A DNA stretch of 10,693 nt, from contig JAGHSP010000244.1 in assembly GCA_018065815.1 (NCBI GenBank), positions 1-10,693 on the forward strand. Reading direction: 5' to 3'. Below, one piece after another: positions 1 to 7,928 of this stretch. How positions within the stretch are numbered: the first letter of the stretch is position 1; each line of letters begins with the position of its first letter. The notes beneath the pieces are model-generated. The model did not search any database, had not been told where the DNA came from, and saw only the letters and a program-made list of their open reading frames with translations. This stretch comes from Candidatus Sodaliphilus limicaballi. Its GTDB lineage: Bacteria; Bacteroidota; Bacteroidia; Bacteroidales; Muribaculaceae. The position numbers were made by a program, and so were the translations under genes.

Positions 1-33
1 ATATAGAAATGTGTAGATACTAATTATTGTAAA

Positions 34-1959
34 ATGAAACATAAATTATTACTCTCGACAGTTTTAGTCGGTTCGGTTCTTTTGGCAACTGCTGCAAAGG
101 ATCCCGTGTTGATGAAAATTAATGGTAAGGATGTTAAACTCTCTGAGTTTGAGTATTTGTATAATAAAAACAGCAAGCAACAGGTTGAAAAAGAAACTCT
201 CGACCAGTATGTTGATCGCTTTATAACATACAAACTTAAAGTTACTGATGCCGAGGCTGCCAAGTTAGATACTCTGCCTTCATTCAAGAAAGAGCTTGAC
301 GGTTATCGTGACGAAATGGTTCGTCCTTTCCTTGAAGACACTACCGTTAAAGAGCGTCTTGTGAGAGAAGCTTATGAACGTTTCACAAAGAATGTAGATG
401 TTGACCACCTGATGCTTTCTTTGGGAAAAGATTATGCCGACAACAAGAAGCAACTCGCGCTGGCCGATAGCTTGCGCACAGTACTCAAGAATGGAGCCGT
501 GTGGGACTCTGTTGCAGCAAAGTACACAATCGATCCGTCGTTTGCCCGCAACAGCGGTCACTATGGTTTCATCAGGGCTGGGCAGTTCCCTTATTCATTT
601 GAATATGGTGTTTACAACACACCTGTTGGCGAGATAAGCCAGCCCATCCGCACAGATTTTGGTATCCATCTGGTAAGAGTCAACGCTATTCGCGATGACG
701 AAGGTACAGTGCGTGCTCGCCACATCTTGCGACTTTTCCCTCGCACACACAAACCTACCGACGAGGAGAAGCAAGCAGTTAAGCAGAAGATAGATTCAAT
801 TTTCGAGTTGGTAAAAGCTGGCGGCAACTTTGAGGAACTTGCAAAGCAATATTCTGAAGATCCCGGTTCGGCCAAGCGTGGTGGTGACCTTGGTTTCTTC
901 AGCCGTGGTCAGATGGTGCCCCAGTTCGACAAGGTTTCTTTTACTTTGAAGAATGGCGAGATTTCAGAGCCTTTTGAAACATCTTATGGTTACCACATCG
1001 TGCAGCGTCTTGAGAACAAGGGTTTCATGCCCCTTGAGGAAGCACGTCCCCGCATCGAGAAAGCAATCAGCATGGATGAGCGTGCCAAGATGCCTCAAAT
1101 GGTTAAGTTAGCAGAGGCTAAAAAGCAATACAACTACCAAGTGAACCCCAAACTCGAGAAGCACATTGAAGATGCAATCAAGGCAAATGGCGGATATGAC
1201 TCTACTCTCGTAGCTACATTGCGCAGTGATAATTTCCCCGCATTTACTTATGCTAATGAAGCAACACCCGTATCGGTTATTGCTGCTAAACTTAACCCCA
1301 AGACAAAACTCAATGATGAATCGGCTAAGGGTTATTTCATGTCACTTATAGGTGATATCGCTGATGCACAGGTCATGAAATATTACACAGACAACTTGAT
1401 CAACGACAACACCGAGTTCCGCAATCTCCTTAATGAGTATCGTGATGGCATGCTGTTGTTCGAGATTAGCAATCGTAAAGTATGGGAGGGTGCAGGCAAA
1501 GACACTACCGGACTGAAGAATTACTTTGAGCAGAACCGTGCTAAATATACATGGAGCGAACCCCACTTCAAGGGTATCATTTTGAGTGCCAAGGGTGACT
1601 CTATCTTGGACGCTGTCAAGGCTGATATCTTAAAAGTAGGTCATGTTGATTCACTTCCTACTTACCTCCACAAGAAGTATAGCAACTCAATTAAGATGGA
1701 GCGCATGGTTGTTGTTAAGGGTGAGAACCAACTTGCCGATTTCCTCTGCTTCAACGGTCCCGCGATTCCCGAAACTGCTAAATACAACAGGGCTATTATT
1801 CTTGAAGGCGGACTCATTAACGCTCCTGAAGTATATACCGACGTAAAGGGTCAGCTCACCAGCGATTATCAAGATGTCCTCGAAAAACAGTGGGTTGAAG
1901 AACTCAAGGCTAAATATCCCGTTGTAGTTGATAAGCGAGTATTGAAAAAGCTCAGGTGA
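34..1959 (+). CDS. Exported PpiC/SurA-type peptidyl-prolyl cis-trans isomerase, two parvulin domains
   Basis: Predicted periplasmic prolyl isomerase and chaperone acting on outer-membrane or exported proteins. The N-terminus is a signal peptide (Lys at 2 and 4, hydrophobic run 5-19, likely signal peptidase I cut after about residue 20 or 21). There is no lipobox Cys. Residues about 25-120 form the helical chaperone part. Two parvulin domains follow at about 121-218 and 226-327. The second is canonical: RHIL (His230), GGDLGFFSRGQMVPQF (283-298) and YGYHIV (His321). The first is more diverged but keeps His125 and His212. Residues 370-641 match no domain I can name. They include a block (465-500) and a C-terminal helix (SDYQDVLEKQW, 610-620) of the kind seen in PpiD/SurA-like chaperone modules. 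At 641 residues it is longer than E. coli SurA (428). The ATG at 34 is preferred because it starts the signal peptide. A terminator follows, so it is probably transcribed separately from the next gene. Isomerase family is certain; exact clients are unknown. Confidence 0.9.
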   Translation: MKHKLLLSTVLVGSVLLATAAKDPVLMKINGKDVKLSEFEYLYNKNSKQQVEKETLDQYVDRFITYKLKVTDAEAAKLDTLPSFKKELDGYRDEMVRPFLEDTTVKERLVREAYERFTKNVDVDHLMLSLGKDYADNKKQLALADSLRTVLKNGAVWDSVAAKYTIDPSFARNSGHYGFIRAGQFPYSFEYGVYNTPVGEISQPIRTDFGIHLVRVNAIRDDEGTVRARHILRLFPRTHKPTDEEKQAVKQKIDSIFELVKAGGNFEELAKQYSEDPGSAKRGGDLGFFSRGQMVPQFDKVSFTLKNGEISEPFETSYGYHIVQRLENKGFMPLEEARPRIEKAISMDERAKMPQMVKLAEAKKQYNYQVNPKLEKHIEDAIKANGGYDSTLVATLRSDNFPAFTYANEATPVSVIAAKLNPKTKLNDESAKGYFMSLIGDIADAQVMKYYTDNLINDNTEFRNLLNEYRDGMLLFEISNRKVWEGAGKDTTGLKNYFEQNRAKYTWSEPHFKGIILSAKGDSILDAVKADILKVGHVDSLPTYLHKKYSNSIKMERMVVVKGENQLADFLCFNGPAIPETAKYNRAIILEGGLINAPEVYTDVKGQLTSDYQDVLEKQWVEELKAKYPVVVDKRVLKKLR

Positions 1960-1989
1960 TATTATTGTAACCTATCATAGATTTCGGTT

Positions 1990-2028
1990 GGCCGAGACAA
2001 GTGTACAGCTTGTCTCGGCCGATTTTTT
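1990..2028 (+). terminator. Rho-independent terminator after the first isomerase gene
   Basis: Perfect 12-bp inverted repeat: GGCCGAGACAAG at 1990-2001 and its complement at 2009-2020, with a 7-base loop, followed after two bases by six Ts (2023-2028). It lies 30 bases after the stop codon of the first isomerase gene and should stop transcription before the next promoter region. The stem is GC-rich at its base, as expected of a strong intrinsic terminator. Confidence 0.92.
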
Positions 2029-2030
2029 AT

Positions 2031-2165
2031 TGACATTTTAACATGGTTAATAAACTTTTAATAAAATAGATTTTGAAAAGTGCCGAAAAATAGTGAACTT
2101 TGCATATTATTTGCGATAAAGTGCGCTTTTGCATTTTACAATGAGTTTTAGAAAAATATAAGTTT
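2031..2165 (+). promoter_or_regulatory. AT-rich leader, probable promoter region of the surA-ostA-mutL operon
   Basis: This non-coding stretch between a terminator and the next start must hold the operon promoter if the terminator works. It contains the 8-mer TTAATAAA twice, 11 bases apart (2047-2054 and 2058-2065), and TTTGC three times (2099-2103, 2110-2114, 2128-2132). Bacteroidota sigma-factor sites are typically TTTG near -33 and TAnnTTTG near -7, about 20 bases apart. The TTTG at 2099 and the TTTG at 2128 fit that spacing, but the TA half of the -7 box is CG here. TAGATTTT at 2067-2074 is a better box match but has no partner upstream. The exact site is therefore uncertain. I see no Shine-Dalgarno before 2166, which is normal for this phylum. 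Confidence 0.4.
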
Positions 2166-3530
2166 ATGAAAATAAAATTTCTTTTAGCATGCTGCGTAGC
2201 ATTGCTTTCTGTTAATTCCTTCGCGCAAAACAATGTTGCAGAGGAAATTGCATGGGTAGTGGGTGACGAACCAATCTTCAAGAGTGATATCGAAGAACAG
2301 TATCTTAATCTTCAATCGGAGCGTGCTGCTATTGATGGTAATCCTTATTGTGTGATTCCTGAGCAAATGGCTTTAAATAAACTTTTCCTCCATCAGGCAA
2401 AGATTGACACAGTGGTTGTTCAAGAGTCACAGATTGCGAAGGAAGTTGATTCACGCATCAATTTTTTCATTGCCAATCTCGGTTCAAAGGAGAAGGTGGA
2501 AGAATATTTTCACAAGCCATTACCTGTGTTGAGGGAAAAGATTGCTGACATGTTTAGGGACCAGTACAGTATTCAGCAGGTGCAGAATAACCTTACAAAG
2601 AAGATTAAGGCAACGCCATCAGAGGTGCGTAAATTCTTCAACACACTTCCAGCCGACTCTCTTCCTTTTATTCCTAAGCAGGTTGAAGTTCAGATTATCA
2701 CCATCAATCCTGTTATTCCCCAGCAGGAGATTGACGAGGTCAAGTCACGTCTCAGGGATTATGCACAGCGTATTACAAATGGCGAAGCAGAGTTCTCGAC
2801 AATGGCTATCTTATATAGTGAGGATAAGGGTACTGCTGTTTATGGTGGTGAAACGGGTTTCCAGAACCGTTCTGTCCTGCTGCCCGAGTATGCAACTGCT
2901 GCATTTAATCTCAACGACACAAAGAAAGTATCTAATATCGTTGAGACCGAGGATGGTTATCACATCATTCAACTCATCGAAAAGCGAGGTGACCGCATCA
3001 ACACACGTCACATCCTGCTTCGTCCCAAAGTGTCTGATAAAGACTTGACCGACGCAATCGCTCGCCTTGACACGCTCAAAAACGAAATCACCGAAGGAAA
3101 AGTTACTTTTGAGCAAGCGGCATTCTATGTGTCACAAGACAAGGACTCTCGCAATAACAACGGCATCATGCTCAACGAAGAGAGCCATTCTAACTTGTTC
3201 CAGATGTCTCAACTTCCTCCTGAGGTGGGAAAAATTATCGACAAGATGGAAGTGGGTGAATTAAGCGAACCATTCTTGATGATTAATGCCAAGACACAAC
3301 GTGAGCAAGTTGCTATCGTCAAACTCAACCGCCGCATCGAAGGCCATAAGGCCGATCTTGCTGATGACTATCAGACTCTCAAAGGCATCTATGAAGAGCA
3401 TAAGCGCGGCGATATCATTGAGAACTGGATTAAACAAAAGCAAAAGAGCACTTATGTGTATATAGAGGACAACTGGCGTAACTGTGAGTTTAAGTACGAC
3501 TGGTTACACAAGGGAGCAACGTCTAACTAA
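2166..3530 (+). CDS. surA: SurA-like periplasmic chaperone / peptidyl-prolyl isomerase
   Basis: Predicted periplasmic chaperone that escorts unfolded outer-membrane proteins. The architecture follows SurA: signal peptide (1-20, cut after SFA), N-terminal chaperone domain (about 23-165, beginning IAWVVGDEPIFKSDIEEQ as in SurA homologues), two parvulin domains (about 170-273 and 277-390) and a C-terminal helix (about 398-430). The length of 454 is close to E. coli SurA (428). Oddly, each parvulin domain keeps only one of the two usual histidines. Domain 1 has the C-terminal YHII (His266) but VQIIT where H-I-L is expected. Domain 2 has RHIL (His282) but VAIVKL where YHI is expected. It is the first gene of a tight operon and is followed 9 bases later by the OstA-like gene, which suits a role in outer-membrane assembly. 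The ATG at 2166 is chosen for the signal peptide. The symbol rests on architecture; it could equally be listed only as a PpiC-type isomerase. Confidence 0.87.
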   Translation: MKIKFLLACCVALLSVNSFAQNNVAEEIAWVVGDEPIFKSDIEEQYLNLQSERAAIDGNPYCVIPEQMALNKLFLHQAKIDTVVVQESQIAKEVDSRINFFIANLGSKEKVEEYFHKPLPVLREKIADMFRDQYSIQQVQNNLTKKIKATPSEVRKFFNTLPADSLPFIPKQVEVQIITINPVIPQQEIDEVKSRLRDYAQRITNGEAEFSTMAILYSEDKGTAVYGGETGFQNRSVLLPEYATAAFNLNDTKKVSNIVETEDGYHIIQLIEKRGDRINTRHILLRPKVSDKDLTDAIARLDTLKNEITEGKVTFEQAAFYVSQDKDSRNNNGIMLNEESHSNLFQMSQLPPEVGKIIDKMEVGELSEPFLMINAKTQREQVAIVKLNRRIEGHKADLADDYQTLKGIYEEHKRGDIIENWIKQKQKSTYVYIEDNWRNCEFKYDWLHKGATSN

Positions 3531-3539
3531 TCAAGAAAA

Positions 3540-5255
3540 ATGACTCAAAGATTCTTCACATACACTAAAGGGTACAGGATAACATTTGCTGTCCTGTGCA
3601 TGTGTATTGTCATGTGTGGACTGTCTTTGAGTTTTGACTATGCCTGGGCTGCTACACCTCAAAAACCCAAGGCCGCTAATCCTGGCGCTAAAGCAGGGCA
3701 TGTACAGAGAATCACTCCACAGATTCCCAAGTCAAACCGCTACCAAAAGGATAAGGTTTTTCTTGAAAATTCTGATATACTTACTGCCGATGACCGAATA
3801 AGTACGGAGTACCAGGTGCTCAAAGGAAATGTGCGTTTTCGCCGTGGCGACATGTATATGTTCTGTGACAGTGCTTATTTCTATGACTTGACAAGTTCGC
3901 TCGATGCATTTGGCAATGTCAAAATGACGCAAGGAGACACATTGTTTGTCTATGCCGATGTAATGCACTATTATGGCGACGAGCAGGTGGCACAGTTGAG
4001 AAACAATGTGCGTCTAGAAAACCGCAAGACAACGCTGATCACCGATAGCCTTGATTATGAGATCACGTCTAACGTGGGTTATTACTTTGAAGGCGGAAAG
4101 TTGATTGATGGAAAGAACAACACCGAGTTGACGTCGAGATATGGTCGTTATGAACTCGATACAAAGCAAGCAGAGTTTACCACTGATGTGCGTTTGGTTA
4201 ACGAGAAATACACGATGGAAACTAATTTGTTGCAATACAACACCGGTACACACATCGCTCGCATAATTGACCAAACCAGTATTGAGAGTGACGGTAACAC
4301 TGTGCTCACAACTAGCGGATGGTACAACACATCGGCCGACGATGCCACGCTATATGACCGCTCGGTGATTAACTCAAAGGATGGTAAAACACTTGTAGGC
4401 GACACTGTGTATTACAACCGTCAACTTAATTATGGCGAGGCTCGCGGCAATGTGGTGATAACTGACGCCAAGAACAGTGTTATTCTGGATGGTGAATATG
4501 GCTATCATGACGAAAACACCCACTATAGTTATGTAACTAATCGTGCCAGGGCTCGTGAGTTCTCCCAGAAAGATACAATATACCTGCATGCCGACACATT
4601 GTGCACTTTGCTGGATGTTGATTCTGTGCGATTGTTAAGAGCTTTCAATAAAGTCAGGTTTTACAGGAATGATGTGCAGGGAATATGCGACTCGCTGCAG
4701 ATGTCGGCTGCCGATACAATTCTCAACATGTATCGTCATGCTGTCTTGTGGAGTGACGACAGACAGATTTCTGGCAATGAGATCAATGCTCACATGAACG
4801 ACAGTACTTGTGACTGGGCCACTCTCCCTAACTTTGGCTTCATGGCACAGCATGTGGGCGAAACCTATTATGACCAGTTAAGTGCTAAAAAAATTAAAGC
4901 ATTTTTCGAAAAGAAGGAATTACGGCAGATGGATTGTGATGGCAATGTGCAAGTAATCATGTATCCACAAGAGGAAGATTCTACTTACAATAAACAAGTA
5001 AATGCCGAGTCTAGTTATCTCAAATTGAATTTAAAAGCAAAGCAAGAGATAGAGAAAATAGCCATGTGGCCCGATGTCAGCGGCAAAGTATCACCATTGT
5101 TCCTGCTCAAGAAGAGCGAGCAATTCTTGCCTGGTTTTGCTTGGTATGATGCATTAAGACCCAAGCATCCCGATGAAATTTTTGACGTGAGTGATGAGAT
5201 GAAAAAACTCATGTCTGAACCCGAAAAAACAGGTCGTAGATCTAAAAAAGAATAA
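3540..5255 (+). CDS. Exported OstA/LptA-family protein (outer-membrane / LPS assembly)
   Basis: Predicted envelope protein of the OstA-like beta-jellyroll family, whose members (LptA, N-domain of LptD) bind LPS and pass it across the periplasm. The signal peptide is residues 1-37 (hydrophobic run 14-36, cut after AWA), followed by a Pro/Lys-rich linker to about 70. The rest is built from short beta-strand repeats with a recurring [GN]NV[RKV] element: GNVRF (96), GNVKM (125), NNVRL (155), TDVRL (216), GNVVI (303), NKVRF (370), GNVQV (468). Asp-Ser or Asp-Thr turns alternate with them (CDSAYF 109, TDSLDY 168, CDSLQM 383, GDTLFV 132, GDTVYY 287). At 571 residues it is about three times LptA but lacks an evident LptD beta-barrel. 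The C-terminus is charged (Lys/Glu/Arg). It is inferred to be the Bacteroidota version of a periplasmic LPS bridge or a related assembly factor. The neighbouring SurA-like gene supports this; the substrate is not shown by sequence. Confidence 0.85.
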   Translation: MTQRFFTYTKGYRITFAVLCMCIVMCGLSLSFDYAWAATPQKPKAANPGAKAGHVQRITPQIPKSNRYQKDKVFLENSDILTADDRISTEYQVLKGNVRFRRGDMYMFCDSAYFYDLTSSLDAFGNVKMTQGDTLFVYADVMHYYGDEQVAQLRNNVRLENRKTTLITDSLDYEITSNVGYYFEGGKLIDGKNNTELTSRYGRYELDTKQAEFTTDVRLVNEKYTMETNLLQYNTGTHIARIIDQTSIESDGNTVLTTSGWYNTSADDATLYDRSVINSKDGKTLVGDTVYYNRQLNYGEARGNVVITDAKNSVILDGEYGYHDENTHYSYVTNRARAREFSQKDTIYLHADTLCTLLDVDSVRLLRAFNKVRFYRNDVQGICDSLQMSAADTILNMYRHAVLWSDDRQISGNEINAHMNDSTCDWATLPNFGFMAQHVGETYYDQLSAKKIKAFFEKKELRQMDCDGNVQVIMYPQEEDSTYNKQVNAESSYLKLNLKAKQEIEKIAMWPDVSGKVSPLFLLKKSEQFLPGFAWYDALRPKHPDEIFDVSDEMKKLMSEPEKTGRRSKKE

Positions 5256-5260
5256 TCAAG

Positions 5261-7108
5261 ATGAGTGATGTGATTAAATTATTGCCCGACTCGGTTGCTA
5301 ATCAAATAGCAGCAGGAGAAGTTATTCAACGCCCTGCATCGGTTATTAAAGAACTGGTGGAGAATGCTATTGACGCACATGCCACTAACATTCAAATTAT
5401 CTTGAAGGATGCCGGACGCACTCTCATTCAGATTATTGACAATGGTTGCGGCATGAGCGACACTGATGCTCGATTAGCGTTTGAGCGTCACAGCACTTCT
5501 AAAATTCGTTCGGCTGAAGACTTGTTTTCTCTACGCACCATGGGTTTCCGTGGCGAAGCACTTGCTTCGATCGCTGCTATAGCACAGCTTGAATTGCGCA
5601 CACGCCGTGCCGAGGACGAACTAGGCACAAAGATCGTGATAAATGGCTCTAAATGCGAGAGTCAGGAACCCGACATGTGTCCCAAAGGTTCAAACTTCCA
5701 AATCAAGAATCTCTTTTACAACGTCCCTGCACGCCGCAAATTCCTGAAAAGCAACCAGGTGGAATTGAGCAATATAATAAAGGAATTTGAGAAACTTGCT
5801 TTGGTTAATAATAATGTTGATTTTACATTGATGCATAACGGTGCTGTCATGTATAAACTGCAAGGCGGGTCGTTCTTGCAACGCATCACCAATCTGTTGG
5901 GCCGCTCTATAGAAGGGAACCTTATTCCTGTGAATATAGACACGTCAATAGTGAAGATTTCAGGATACATAGGCAAACCATCTGCTGCCCGCAAGCGTAA
6001 TTATCTGCAATATCTTTTTGTTAATGAGCGATACATGCGTCATCCTTATTTCCACAAAGCAATATTGTCGTCTTACAGTCAGTTGATACCTGACGATGAG
6101 CAACCTAATTACTTCTTGCGATTTGACGTTGATCCGGAGAGTATCGATGTCAATATACATCCCACTAAAACTGAAATTAAGTTTGAGAATGAGATGCCCA
6201 TTTGGCAGATTCTCAGTGCTGGTGTAAAGGAGGCACTTGGGCGATTCAGCGAGACTCCTTCGATTGAATTTGACGTGGAAGACGCTCCCGAGATTCCTGC
6301 CTACACCCCCAACACTTCTGTTGCCCGGCCTGAAATTAATGTCGATAAGTCATATAATCCCTTCGTGCAGGGTAGTCGTTCACAGCATACTGTGACCACT
6401 AACTGGGACGAACTTTACAAAAATTTTGAAAAAAAGAAAAGCAGTGCTCTGCAAGATATTACCGATAATAGTTCTATCGACATTCCAGAACTGCCTGTTG
6501 ATGATGACACAAATGTGAGAAATGTTTTCGACAACGAAGTGCATCAACAGTCGGTGTATATACAGCTCAAGGGAAAATACATCCTGGCATCTATTACTTC
6601 AGGATTAATGATAATAGACCAGCACAGGGCTCATGTCAGGGTTTTGTTTGACCAGTATATGAGCAAGATGGAAGGTACAAGCCTTAGTTCACAGACCGTA
6701 TTGTTCCCCGAGGTTTTGCATCTAACCAACTCGCAGAATGTGGTGCTCAATGAAATAATGCCTGATTTAGAGCTGATGGGATTCACGCTTGCATCTCTTG
6801 GAGGAAGCGACTGGTCGATCAATAGCATTCCTGCGGGTTTTGACACATTATCTCATGTGACCGACACTTTAATCCAGGTCATAGATTCGGTAGAGAATGG
6901 CGGTGAAAGCATCAAGACGAAAGTTCATGAGCACATTGCGCTCAACGTAGCACGATCAGCCGCATTACCCTATGGGCGCACTCTCAACCAGGAAGAAATG
7001 GACAAACTAGTGGCTGACTTGTTGCGATTACCCGAGCCCAATTACACGCCCGACGGGAAGAATGTGATTAATACTATAACTTTTGAGCAAATTTCAAAAT
7101 TATTTTGA
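5261..7108 (+). CDS. mutL: DNA mismatch repair protein MutL
   Basis: Cytoplasmic ATPase that links mismatch recognition by MutS to strand removal. The N-terminal GHKL ATPase is complete: NQIAAGEV (14-21), KELVENAIDA (30-39, with Glu31 and Asn35 at the positions of catalytic Glu29 and metal-binding Asn33 of E. coli MutL), DNGCGM (60-65), GFRGEALASIAA (95-106) and the transducer block NVPARRKFLK (154-163). A variable linker (about 330-425) leads to the dimerisation domain (about 428-615). Length 615 equals E. coli MutL. The C-terminal domain aligns with endonuclease-type MutL, but the nuclease motifs are altered: DQHRAHVRVLFD (453-464) has Val459 where the motif Glu belongs, the Cys motif reads VARSAAL (563-569), and the terminal CPHGRP site reads TPDGKN (596-601). 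The start aligns with other MutL N-termini. It lies 5 bases after the OstA-like gene and 6 bases before the phosphatase gene, so it is co-transcribed. Identification is secure; nuclease activity is doubtful. Confidence 0.97.
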   Translation: MSDVIKLLPDSVANQIAAGEVIQRPASVIKELVENAIDAHATNIQIILKDAGRTLIQIIDNGCGMSDTDARLAFERHSTSKIRSAEDLFSLRTMGFRGEALASIAAIAQLELRTRRAEDELGTKIVINGSKCESQEPDMCPKGSNFQIKNLFYNVPARRKFLKSNQVELSNIIKEFEKLALVNNNVDFTLMHNGAVMYKLQGGSFLQRITNLLGRSIEGNLIPVNIDTSIVKISGYIGKPSAARKRNYLQYLFVNERYMRHPYFHKAILSSYSQLIPDDEQPNYFLRFDVDPESIDVNIHPTKTEIKFENEMPIWQILSAGVKEALGRFSETPSIEFDVEDAPEIPAYTPNTSVARPEINVDKSYNPFVQGSRSQHTVTTNWDELYKNFEKKKSSALQDITDNSSIDIPELPVDDDTNVRNVFDNEVHQQSVYIQLKGKYILASITSGLMIIDQHRAHVRVLFDQYMSKMEGTSLSSQTVLFPEVLHLTNSQNVVLNEIMPDLELMGFTLASLGGSDWSINSIPAGFDTLSHVTDTLIQVIDSVENGGESIKTKVHEHIALNVARSAALPYGRTLNQEEMDKLVADLLRLPEPNYTPDGKNVINTITFEQISKLF

Positions 7109-7114
7109 TAAACG

Positions 7115-7927
7115 ATGGTAGATTTAATCCAACTTGCAAAAGAAACCACAAAATACAATTTCCACAGCCACACACAGTTTTGTGACGGCAGGGCTTGCAT
7201 GGAAGAATTTGTAGAGAGTGCAATCGCACATGGTTTTAAGCATTATGGATTTAGTCCACATTCACCCATAGCAATCGAGTCTTCATGTAATATGTCGTGG
7301 GATGATGTCGATAAATATCTAGACGAGTTTGCCCGGCTCAAAATGAAATATCATGGCAAGATAAATTTATATGCTTCGATGGAGATCGACTATATCGACG
7401 GATATGGTCCTGCACATGCTAGTTATCAGTCTTTGCCTCTTGACTACCGCATAGGTTCAGTTCATTTTATTCCCTCTTTTTTAGACAAGAGCGAGTATGT
7501 TGATATTGACGGGCGTTATGAAAATTTCAAATTAAAGATGTCCAAGTATTTCAATGATGACATCGAGATGGTTGTGCGTTCTTATTTTACCCAATCGCTC
7601 AAATTGGTTGAGTGTGGGGGATTCGAAGTGATTGCCCATTGTGACAAGATAGGATTAAATGCTAGCTGCTATCGACCAGGCATTGAAGATGAAGATTGGT
7701 ACCAGGTATTGCTCAATCGTCACTTTGAGGCAATTATGGACATGAAATATATCGTCGAGATTAATACAAAAGCGTGGGAACAGCATCATCGCCTATTCCC
7801 ACACTCTAAATTCTTCGCTATGCTCAAGAAACACAATGTTCCTGTTCTCATAAATAGTGACACTCACTATCCCGAACTGGTGAACGCTGGCCGTGACGAG
7901 GCAATGGCATTGTTTCTCAATTCATAA
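7115..7927 (+). CDS. PHP-domain phosphatase, histidinol-phosphatase (HisK/HisJ) type
   Basis: Probable cytoplasmic metal-dependent phosphoesterase, best matched to monofunctional histidinol-phosphatase of the PHP family, which turns L-histidinol phosphate into histidinol in histidine synthesis. All expected metal ligands are visible: HSH (His17, His19), Asp24, SPH (His49), MEID (Glu90), VHF (His117), HCD (His175) and SDTH (Asp249, His251). The length of 270 is normal for the family. No signal peptide or membrane segment is present. It begins 6 bases after mutL and is the last gene of the operon. No other histidine gene is in the window, so the substrate is inferred from family alone; other PHP enzymes act on different phosphoesters. 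Its stop codon is one base from that of the convergent transporter gene, and no terminator hairpin is seen. Confidence 0.85.
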   Translation: MVDLIQLAKETTKYNFHSHTQFCDGRACMEEFVESAIAHGFKHYGFSPHSPIAIESSCNMSWDDVDKYLDEFARLKMKYHGKINLYASMEIDYIDGYGPAHASYQSLPLDYRIGSVHFIPSFLDKSEYVDIDGRYENFKLKMSKYFNDDIEMVVRSYFTQSLKLVECGGFEVIAHCDKIGLNASCYRPGIEDEDWYQVLLNRHFEAIMDMKYIVEINTKAWEQHHRLFPHSKFFAMLKKHNVPVLINSDTHYPELVNAGRDEAMALFLNS

Positions 7928-7928
7928 A

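Larger units (their letters stand above)
2166..7927 (+). other. Predicted four-gene operon: surA-like, ostA-like, mutL, PHP phosphatase
   Basis: Four genes on the same strand are separated by only 9, 5 and 6 bases, with no hairpin between them. A terminator and an AT-rich leader sit upstream. Two junctions share the same nine bases, TAATCAAGA, which holds the stop codon and the spacer (3528-3536 and 5253-5261). Such tight spacing implies one transcript and perhaps translational coupling. The first two products act in the envelope, the last two in the cytoplasm. Confidence 0.8.

Noticed and set aside
20..29. TAATTATTG resembling a Bacteroidota -7 box before the first gene
   Set aside because: It ends four bases before the ATG, which would put the transcription start inside the coding region, and no partner TTTG is visible upstream.
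2542..3048. 168-residue open frame overlapping the SurA-like gene
   Set aside because: It lies in another frame of a clear coding gene, is rich in Ser, Arg and Cys, has no recognisable motif and no separate start context.
5261..7927. A functional link between MutL and the PHP phosphatase as a repair pair
   Set aside because: PHP domains do occur in DNA polymerases, but this protein is a stand-alone 270-residue enzyme with histidinol-phosphatase-like motifs, so adjacency alone does not support a repair role.
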